Positions 55,649-64,000 of a DNA stretch of 64,000 nt are shown here, in pieces. This DNA is from Lytechinus pictus (taxonomy: Eukaryota; Echinodermata; Echinoidea; Temnopleuroida; Toxopneustidae): contig NC_087245.1 in assembly GCF_037042905.1 (NCBI RefSeq), positions 26,908,501-26,972,500 on the forward strand. The letters run 5' to 3'. The notes below the pieces were generated by a model, which had not been told where the DNA came from, made no database searches, and was given only the letters and a program-made list of their open reading frames with translations. Position numbers and translations under genes: made by a program. Each line of letters begins with the position of its first letter. Within the stretch, counting starts at the first letter, position 1.

Positions 55649-57455
55649 CACTCCCCTCCAAAAGTTTGGGAACACCTGCATTCAGTGTGTGCTTTTCTAT
55701 ACTTGGTAGACTTTATTGATATTCAGGCTCATAGCACAGTTGAATTTTTGTTTTAAAGTGAAGATTATATACAGCAGTGTAAATTTTGATATTGATTCAA
55801 ACAAATTTATACTCTCTTAAATGGCTGGCTACCAGTCAAGATGGCATTCTCTCAAAATGCTAACTTCTTTTATTACATGCAGTTATTGCAGTTATTCAGA
55901 GCTTTTACACTAATACATGTGCAACTTCATTCATTTTTCCTTTTCCTAGTCAGAAGTCAGACACAAAAATAAAATTAAACAATACTCAGTGTTTCACTGA
56001 TATGGAAAACACAGATGAGTCTCACTTGTTGGGCAAGTTTCTCGAACCTTCCTGTCTAGTTCTTCCCAAAGCAGCTCGATGGGATTGAAATCTGGGGACT
56101 GGGGCGGCCAATCCATGATTTCCAGGACTTGTTTCTCTTCCTTTTTCTTCAAGTATTCTTTGCATAGTCTTGACGTGTGTTTTGGGTCATTGTCCTGCTG
56201 GAAAACGAATCCTCCGATCAGGCGTTTCCCTGAAGGGATGGCCTTCCGCTGTAGGATTGAATGATAGCCGTTCTGGTTGAGGATACCCTCTACACTGTGC
56301 AAGCTGCCTACCTTTCCTGCACCAAAGCAACCCCATACCATGACATTACCACCACCATGTTTCACAGTTGGCTTGATGCACTGGGCCCAGCATCTTTTCT
56401 CCCTTTCGCCGTCCCACATAGGTACGTCGCTTGCTGCCAAACACATCGAACTTTGATTCGTCAGACCAAAGAACCTTCTGCCACTGCTCCAAAGACCAGT
56501 CTTTATGCTTCCTAGCCCAAGCAAGCCTTTTCTTCCGGTTCTTTTCTTTGAGGAGAGGTTTCCTTGAAGCCACACGGCCCATCAGCCCTGCTCCACAGAG
56601 ATGTTTCTAACAGTTGAAGAACATACAGGCATCTCACGGGTGTTGTTGAGGTCAGCTGTAATCTGTGGGCAAGTCAGACAACGGTTGCGCAGACTGCTCA
56701 CCCGAATGTATTTATCTTCAGCAGGAGATGTTGTTTTTGGCCTTCCACTTCGTCTCCTGTCCCCATTAGACCCAGTGGCCTCTTTGCGTTTCAGGCTGTA
56801 GTGAACAGCATGGATACTGATCTTGAGTTTCCCGGCTATTTCTCGCATGGAGTAACCTTCTTTCCTCAAAACTACGATTGACTGACGTGTTTCCAAAGAA
56901 AGCTGTCTTGTCTTAGCCATTTTAATTTTGTGACTGACTTTTGACTAAGAAAAACTGAATAGGCAAAATGAATGAAGGTGCACTGGAATAAGTGTAAAAA
57001 ACTCTGAATAACTTTTGAATTCATGAATTTCAAATTGCACTGATGTCTACTCCACTTCCATGCATTTTCTTTAAAGAAGGATTAGGTATTTGTCAAGTTC
57101 AGATGTATTCCATGATAAAGATGCAGATTTCCATAAATTAACTGTCTTATGAACAATACTGAGCAACAAATTAATGGGAAGAATTTCAGAATAGAACCCC
57201 AAACAGAACAATGTTAAAAGAAGTAAGCATTTTTAGAGAATGCCATCTTGACTGATAGCCTGCCCTCTTCGGCAGCTGCACGTCTCTTAAGAGCTTTGAA
57301 ATTGTTTTAATCAATGATAAAGTGTACACTGGTGTATAGCCTTCACTTTAAAACAAAAATACAGCTGTACTATGAAGCTTAACTTCAGTAAAGTCTACCA
57401 AAGTTCGAAAAACACACGCTGAAGGCAGGTGTTCCCAAACTTTTGAAGGGGAGTG
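55649..57455. mobile_element. Tc1-type DNA transposon with long inverted repeats
   Basis: Both ends carry CACTCCCCTCCAAAAGTTTG (right end with TTC for TCC), flanked by TA on each side (55647-55648 and 57456-57457), the target-site rule of Tc1/mariner. The inverted repeats extend about 230 bases (55649-55877 and 57214-57455), ending near GTCAAGATGGCATTCTCT on both sides. Total 1807 bp, with a transposase pseudogene on the - strand. Ends and target duplication are intact, so a complete copy inserted here. Confidence 0.88.
55994..56920 (-). pseudogene. Tc1-type transposase, broken by frameshifts; DD38E spacing
   Basis: The ATG at 56920 opens a helix-turn-helix region (SLETRQSIVVLRKEGYSMRE), a basic GRPKTTS hook and a second helix-turn-helix (CLTCPQITADLNN). 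A stop follows at about 56582. A second frame then carries KVLWSDESKFDVFG (first catalytic Asp). A third frame carries KPTVKHGGGNVMVWGCF, FQQDNDPKHTS (second Asp) and PDFNPIELLWEELD (catalytic Glu), and ends early at 55994. There are thus two frameshifts, and about 40 C-terminal residues are missing compared with Sleeping Beauty-type enzymes. Between the second Asp and the Glu I count 38 residues, against 34 in standard Tc1 enzymes. Confidence 0.85.
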
Positions 57456-57457
57456 TA

Positions 57458-58253
57458 CATTATATATATTTCAACATTATCTTTAAAATTGAGATGATAT
57501 ATAACATACCATATTTTCTGAATCGTAATTGTTTTAGATCGTCAATAAAAAAAAACCGCTCAATAACCTCACAACCCCACACCCACATTCACATATGCAC
57601 CATTCCATCCCCATACAATGACATAATGCATGAGCGTCGATCGAACCCCTTTCACTATGACGTCATTATCAGCTTATATTGTTGAACTTGTCTCGGAATG
57701 CAATAGAGGGCACACATTTTCAAAATTGTAAACATCTCGCGGCATCAGAGCAAAATGATTCGGAGCGATGTTGTTATTGCGTGTTGAACGCCAAATCAAA
57801 CATCAATTAGGGGGCTTTATCAAATTACGTAGCAGAGACTTGATGTCATGAATAAGAATCACTTTGGGGGACGTAACAGGAGACAACAAAATAATAGAGA
57901 GTAAAATAGAATTTGCACTTATGACGTCTATCTGTATTTTCTGCCCTGATTTGATGTGTATTCGTCGGTGCAAATGATGTTACGTTATTATAGGTGACAA
58001 GAGGTGTTGTCATATACAATTTGGTTATACGCTTTCTTATTATGACATGAATGAGGTAGAGAAATATGGATATGGATGCGAGAAGTATAATGACTGTCTA
58101 CTTCGTAAAAATATAGGAAACCATTAAAAAACCGTAAGAAAACCAGGTTTCTTTATTTTTCCCTGTGGTGTGCACAATAGAATGAATATAATGCAAACAC
58201 ATTGAATATAATAGCGAGCAAGATCATGGTTTGGATATGATATTAGACAATTA
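57458..58253. other. No gene seen
   Basis: AT-rich sequence between two DNA transposons. No exon recognised. Confidence 0.4.
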
Positions 58254-58428
58254 TACAGTGCGTCCCAGAAAAAACGAAACCGAGATTTAGCGATGATTTT
58301 TTTTTATTTCAGATGAAAGAGGAGATTCTAAGCTTTACAATGGTAGGTCATTTGTCTATTGTATTTGCGATTAAGTTATGATAAATCATCGATAAATCTC
58401 GGTTTCGCTTTTTGTGGGACGCACTGTA
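58254..58428. mobile_element. Mariner-type MITE
   Basis: TACAGTGCGTCCCAGAAAAA at the left and its inverse (TTTTTGTGGGACGCACTGTA) at the right. Inner arms CGAAACCGAGATTTA also pair, and the ends fall at TA. It is 175 bp, with no coding capacity. The end sequence is of mariner style. Confidence 0.78.
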
Positions 58429-58943
58429 TAATTATGCAGCTAATTCAATCGGAATCATAACAGAATTATAAAAAAATCAGGTTTTATCGAATTAAACATA
58501 GAATTTTTTCAGAGAACTACTTTCTTCTTTTTCTTCTTCCTCTTCTTCTTCTTTGTCGTCTTTGTTATCAGCCACATTTTCACCAATCTACCCCTCCCTT
58601 AAAATTATACATCTCAGAATTATTCCATTAAAAAAATTACAGCATTTTTATTAGGGAGACATACTGTTTGTCGAGTTTTGTTTGTAGCTTCTTCACGCAC
58701 GCCATGTGTAAAATCGCCCTATTTTACAGAGTACTATAACTTTGGAGAGATGACCACAATTTAAAAAATCGATGTGATTACATTCTTAATTTAGAATGAA
58801 TAGACACAGTGATGAATCCTTCTTCGCAAATTTAATTCATTCAATTTATGTTTATTGCAAGGATAACGCATTTATAACATTGTTCATGTACATTGACACA
58901 ATTAGGAAGAGAAATGGGCGAATTAAAAATAATCCCTCACTTA
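58429..58943. other. No gene seen
   Basis: Contains a CTT/TTC microsatellite (58526-58556); nothing else recognised. Confidence 0.4.
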
Positions 58944-60387
58944 TACAGTGCGTATACAAAAAAGTTTACACTTAGAAATAATCCTGTAAAATTATTTAAG
59001 TGTAATATCCAAAAGCAGTTTCCAGATCTCTTTAAGCAAATAACGATATAACTGTCGAAAAATCTTTCCGCTTGAGTGAGCACCACTTCCTAAAAAAGTT
59101 CGTTAAAGGAGAATGAAACCCTTGAAACCAGCTGAATCCATATCAAAGAGAAAAATCAAAGAAACATATTGTTGAAAGTTTGAGGAAGATTGAATGAATA
59201 ATAAGAAAGTTATGAGCATTTGAATATTGAGATCACTAATGCCATGTAGATCCTCCCATTGGCAATGCGACCAAGATCTGTGATGTCACACACGTACAAC
59301 TCCCTCATTGCTTTAGTACTTATTTCACTTATATTCTCACTTTTATAGAATCTATCACAAGGTGAGATGTTCTCTTTATGAGAGGGCAAGTACAGAGGTT
59401 TCACAACATTATATCATTGATGAATCGTTTGTCATATGATTAGAATGAGCAAAAAGAGATGTTTTGGGGTATATTTTCAGTGTCCAAAAGGGGAGAGTTG
59501 TTCATCTGTGATATCATAGATCTTGGTTGCGTTGCCAATGGGAGGATCTCCATAGCATTAGTGATCTCGACATTCAAATGCTCATAACTCTTCTATTGCT
59601 AGTCCTATTTTACTCAAACTTTTGTTGATCTTATTCTTTGATTTTTCTGCTTTCACAAAAGCTAACTTGCTCCAAGAGTTTCATTCTCCTTTAAAAAGGA
59701 TTCGTGCAGAACATGAACATAAAATCCAATTGCGCCCCCCCCCCCTCCCCACACACCGAGGCCATCATGATGATATCTGCTTTACACAGAGCTGTGATTC
59801 ACATGAAATGGCTGAGGTATGATTTTTCTTCTGTTTATCATAATGAAGCTTAGGAAAATTGTGGATAAACAAGTATTAAATAAAATATGAAATGTAAACC
59901 CACTTTAAATGATAAAAAATGAAATCATGCTGGAGGTATCTGAAATAAACATTTGTTTACATTCAGTTATGTCCTCAGATCCAGCTGGCACAAAAAAAGG
60001 TAAACATGGTAAAGGTTGGGCTGACCTAGGGTTAAAATGTTGATTTGGATTTGGGTGGCAAAGTTGTGACAAAATGTTTAAATGTATCTGTTTTAATTAA
60101 ATTGGCTAAAAATGCAAAAGATATGTATAAGAAATGTACCGACGGTCAGTTCGATTTCGCCTTTTTTGAAGCATGAATATTAGCATTTCTGCGCAAACCG
60201 ATTTCTGCGAGCTTTACAAAAATGGACAGTGCTCACTCAAGTGTAACATTCTGTCTAAATGTTTACTTTCATTTGATAGATAAGACCCAAACCTAACAAT
60301 ATATGTGAAAAAATCATCCCCATGTTGTATGTTTTTCAATTCCCAGGACTTTCACAAAGTGTAAACTTTTTATTGACACGTACTGTA
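58944..60387. mobile_element. Large non-autonomous mariner-like element with nested foldback
   Basis: The left end TACAGTGCGTATACAAAAAA and right end (inverse TACAGTACGTGTCAATAAAA) both continue to AGTTTACACTT. Further in, CTTGAGTGAGCAC occurs at 59072-59084 and inverted at 60234-60246, so the arms are at least 140 bases apart from their ends and still recognisable. TA flanks both ends. No transposase frame is seen. A separate foldback (59104-59697) interrupts it. Confidence 0.62.
59104..59697. mobile_element. Nested foldback element
   Basis: TTAAAGGAGAATGAAACCCT at the left is inverted at the right (AGAGTTTCATTCTCCTTTAA). Long inner arms also pair, for example GATCCTCCCATTGGCAATGC with GCGTTGCCAATGGGAGGATC, and ATCACTAATGCCATG. 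It resembles family A (TTTAAAGGGAAGTTCAC) in end style but not in sequence. The frame inside (59210-59404) is not a gene. Confidence 0.7.
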
Positions 60388-61195
60388 TATAAATGGACAT
60401 ATTTTCATGTTAATGTTGAATCTCTCACATCTTGTTGTCGATTATACATATAATGTTAATTTATGTATTACACGATTTCACATTGAGCAACTGTATTTAT
60501 GTATACATGTACAGAGCGATGGGTCTATATTTGTATTCACATGATAACATAATACCTACTTTGTTTGATTTATTTTTCGCTTTTGTCACGGTTTCCGCCC
60601 CGTTTCCAATGCGGTTGTTCCTTTATTTCTTTTATTTACTCCTGAACCTTGAAAGTTTTCAAAGTCTTGGTTGATTGTTTCTTTACAAAATACATAAGAA
60701 ACTTACGGGATTTTATTTCAAAGAGCAGTATTTACAAATCGATTGATATTTTTTTCTCGTTGTGAGTGTTCCAAGGACGTAGGGAGGACGTAAGAGGGAG
60801 CCATTCACAGAATGTAGATGCACGCCATTGACATGATTGTTACACCGAGCATGACTGATTTAAAAGGGCATCGACTTGACCTGAATTATTATATTTGAAG
60901 TCGTTGGGTGAAGACTGCCTTTTATCAGAGAGCATCATGTAAGATTTTACTATTTAAACAGTTAAGTCATAATATGATCAATATTGCACATTAAACAAAT
61001 CTTGTCACAATAAATAATCCCTGTATTTATCTCAAGCGATCTACTTTAGCAGATGACCAACCTTTCCCTTTAATACACCCCTCCTTCTCAGTCAGCGGCT
61101 GATCCTGGAAAAGTGTCTATATACATTATTTATAAGGTCAGTACTGTACTGTTAGTAACTATAAGCAGTGTCGATTGTTTTTTTTTCATAGGTTA
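60388..61195. other. No gene seen
   Basis: AT-rich; no exon or element recognised. Confidence 0.4.
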
Positions 61196-61262
61196 ATATG
61201 TGTGTGATGGAGTGCGAATGTGTGTGCGCGTGGGGTTGTGTGAGTGTGGGGTGGGTGTGTTA
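61196..61262. repeat. GT microsatellite, left of inverted repeat
   Basis: Imperfect GTGTGTG tract directly beside the inverted-repeat element. A matching GT/GA-rich tract (about 61688-61845) lies on its other side, so the element may have inserted into a microsatellite. Confidence 0.65.
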
Positions 61263-61269
61263 GTAAGGT

Positions 61270-61674
61270 TTATTTCCGATTCGTCTAATTGCCAACTCGT
61301 CTACTATTATTTGGTCTACCATAATTTCGTCCACTCATCACCTGGTCTACTTTAAATTAGTCTAATGCCATTTCGTCTAATGACCGGTTGGTCCAATAGT
61401 CATTTAGTCCATATACCATTTGTTGTAATTAAACTAAAGTGTTAATTGTGCAAAATGAATGAAAAGAAAATAAGTATTAGACCAACTGGTTATTAGACGA
61501 AATGGTAATAGACGAACTGGTGATTAGACGAAGTGATGATTGGACCAAATTGTTATTTGACCAAATTATTATGAGACGAACTGTTGATGGACGGAATGGC
61601 ATAAGACTAAATGAAGTTAGACCATGTGGTGAGTGGACGAGTTGGCAGTGGACGAATTGGCAATTTACCGTTAG
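61270..61674. mobile_element. Self-reiterating inverted repeat built of TTCGTCTAATnnCCA units
   Basis: The left half holds about nine direct copies of a 14-17 base unit (TTCGTCTAATTGCCA, TTCGTCCACTCATCACC, TTCGTCTAATGACC and variants). The right half holds the same unit inverted (TTAGACGAAATGG, TTAGACGAAGTGATG, GTGGACGAGTTGGCA). The outermost units pair (CTAATTGCCAACTCGTC with GACGAATTGGCAATT). No transposase. Probably a non-autonomous DNA element whose ends have grown by sub-repeats. Confidence 0.7.
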
Positions 61675-61687
61675 TAAATGTCCAAAA

Positions 61688-61845
61688 GTGTGAGGTTGTG
61701 TGCTTGTGTGTGTAAGATAGAGAAGAAGAAATACATGGAGAAATGTGAGCTATAGGTATGAGCGTGGGGAGTGGATGTGCGTGTAAGAGGGTAGAAGGTG
61801 TGGGTGAGGGTGTGTGTGGGAGTGAGAGTATTGAAAGAGGGATAG
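61688..61845. repeat. GT/GA-rich simple sequence
   Basis: Imperfect GTGTGTGTG, GAGAG and GGTGTGGGTG runs, probably the other half of the tract at 61196-61262. Confidence 0.55.
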
Positions 61846-64000
61846 ATAAAACTCAGACAGACAGGTTGGAAGAAAAATAGAGACGCAAATCAGGAAACAA
61901 AATATGAGGCTAAAAGGCTAACATCGGACATCATAATGACAATGCAGGCCATGGTGGTGTTTTTGGTGGCGATGCTCGTGATGGAGATGTAGATGATGAC
62001 GACGAAGATGATGAAAATAACAATCAGATAAAGAGGCAGGGGGAATGGAGGAAGTTGAAGAAGGATTAAAAAAAGGTTTAAATGGTTATAGTAAAAAAAA
62101 AGAACAAATCGGAACTAGATCACACTCAGAATTGAATCATATCGGCAGATCACCAGAATTGTTCCCAAAGTGACTGGGAGTGACAGCTGACATATGCTGA
62201 AATAAAATATCAGCACATGTGAGAAATTATTATACCTGCCAACCTCGTTTATTGGGTGTGAATATCCGTTCTAAAATCAATAAAAGACAAAGAACGACAA
62301 AGAAGTCGTCTGGTCCAGATGGGGATCATGCATAGACACCTCCAAGTTATAGCAGCATCAGGAGAAAGGTCTAGACGGGTGATTTTGAAGTATTATGGGA
62401 ACCATTTATGATGTATAATAATCAGAAGGGCTTTTAAAGAAATGAATAGTAAATCAAGAAATGCGCAATTAGTTCACAATCGGAAGTAAACCATATACTA
62501 ATTGTAATATAATTATACAGAGTATAATGATGGAATAGTCATGTGTTGTCCACTGTTATTTTTTTTTAAAAGAATAGAAAAACATTAAAATAAGAGCACA
62601 TATTTCATTGGGTAGCTCAAAAATTATACAAATTTGTAAATTTGTATGTTTTTGTATGATTTAAGATATTTCCTCCAAATTCATTTTTTTTTTCGATCAC
62701 TTCAACCTCATCTTCAACACTTTAAACTTTTCAAGCAAACAGGCGGTTCTATATATATACCTTTTATGTTTTATTATTTCTTCTCCGATACTCATTCTCT
62801 TTCTACTATAAGGTGGGGGTGATTATGTAACAGTAAATATATCACTTTAACACTCTTCAGTTCTCCATCCCAAAGGAAAACAAATATTCACCATAATATT
62901 TTCAAACTAAATTAGAGCAATCTACTTTCTCCTTGGAGTGACTATTTTTCTTGGGTAATATTTTCTGTACGTCGACTGTTTAGTTATGCAATCCCATCTG
63001 CCACCGATTCCTCGCCAAAGAAAAAAAGTAGAAATTTCCCATATTTTAAGTAAAAAGAACAAAGGAGTTGTACTTTTACAAATGAAGGCAATATTATAAA
63101 ACCAAAAGTGGGTGTGGGAAATCGCAAAGCAGTAAAACAATGGAGTATTTTAATCAATACTAGATACCAGTAAAAGGGCGCCTTATTACCAAATTCCGAC
63201 AGTCAATTTATTGGGTATGGCCTCAATCTGATTGGTCGATTGTTAGACCGCGTGATCATTACGTGTGAAACGTGCAGCTATTGCTTTCATCGGTAGATGA
63301 GGAAAAACGCATTTGTGATTCAGTTTGATTTCATTTCTGTCAAAGAGTTGATCGGTGACAGTAAATGCACCGAAAACTCCAGGTTTTCTTGTGAATTTGA
63401 CTTGGAATCCAGACCCATACAGAATCGTAAAGCTATACAATAATAAGGTAAGGTTACCAATTTATATTTCGACATTGCAGGGGGTCGTTAATCTAAACAA
63501 ATCATGTACAAATTATATACTTCAATACTTAAGTGATGCTTGAATAACAAAATAAAAATAACTATGGGGTAACGTGTTTCACTGTTCGCTTATTTTTTTC
63601 AGTAATGTAATTCGTTCATTTTTTTATTCATTTAATTTATGTGTTATTAGTTTATTTACAGACTTAGTCTTTGACAATTTAAAACAAATTAAATGTACAT
63701 GTAGATTTACACTTTCCTTCATTTGGTAACTAAGTTCACGAGAGACTAAAAGGGTCAACGCATACGCACAATTGTTTTTGTTTTTTATTTATTAAACAAT
63801 GATAATACAGACATGTAATCAATGAAATCAATTAACAATATTGAAATACTATATTGTAATATGAAGATACAGAGGAATTTAGTTTTTAGTAAGTTGCTTA
63901 GAGATTAACAGAAAAGTAAAATAAACTACATGGTAGAACGAGAGGACAATTACTTATTTGTGTTTGAATCTTTTTTACTTGGAGAGATACATTTTTACGC
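61846..64000. other. Right end: no supported gene
   Basis: AT-rich. A GATGATGAC-type tract lies at about 61985-62030. A less AT-rich patch at 63177-63440 includes ATTGGTCGATTG (CCAAT-box-like) and a coding-like - strand frame, described under findings. Confidence 0.35.

Noticed and set aside
61502..61693. 63-codon ORF with repeated DELVI/RRTV words
   Set aside because: It is the translated sub-repeat of the inverted element, not a gene.

Overview
The window looks like animal nuclear DNA, most likely from an echinoderm and probably a sea urchin. It is AT-rich, and its genes are split into short exons with GT/AG introns. Simple repeats, foldback transposons and LINE remnants are dense, and the 'taggcctat/taggcctac' words typical of urchin genomes recur (for example near 4139, 12869, 16303, 19209, 40119). 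No operons, ribosome binding sites or prokaryotic features are present. The species call is an inference from style and cannot be proven from this window.

Two multi-exon protein genes can be assembled base by base, and they point toward each other. Gene 1 (+ strand, 393..12144, 14 exons, 5' end outside the window) encodes 1184 residues of a protein made of six tandem modules of the Methyltransf_FA (farnesoic-acid-methyltransferase-like) type. A Ser/Glu/Lys-rich tail of about 178 residues follows. Each module is built from two phase-1 exons cut at the same point. Gene 2 (- strand, 22691 down to 17113, 4 coding exons, 514 residues) encodes a low-complexity protein I cannot name. It carries three diverged copies of an arginine-rich 'RR-x-TP ... 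hydrophobic-x-hydrophobic-PK' motif followed by an acidic run, one copy across each exon junction. I could not assign a cellular role to either protein or link them functionally.

The rest, about 23-64 kb, has no gene I can support and is a mosaic of mobile-element debris. On the - strand there are 5'-truncated, frameshifted non-LTR retrotransposons at 44338-45360 and 46141-48030. A complete-looking but frameshifted Tc1-type DNA transposon lies at 55649-57455; its transposase shows DD38E rather than DD34E spacing. Many foldback MITE-like elements are present (5434, 6622, 14892, 21703, 29316, 33248, 51903, 58254, 58944 with a nested one at 59104, 61270), along with microsatellites and G- or C-runs. 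Several isolated ORFs and coding-like islands (25511-26125, 34261-34402, 34862-35086, 63243-63440) are recorded with low confidence.

The strongest candidates for something undescribed are the triplicated RRxTP/VPK exon module of gene 2, the acidic-tailed tandem Methyltransf_FA protein of gene 1, the DD38E Tc1-type element, and the self-reiterating inverted repeat at 61270-61674.
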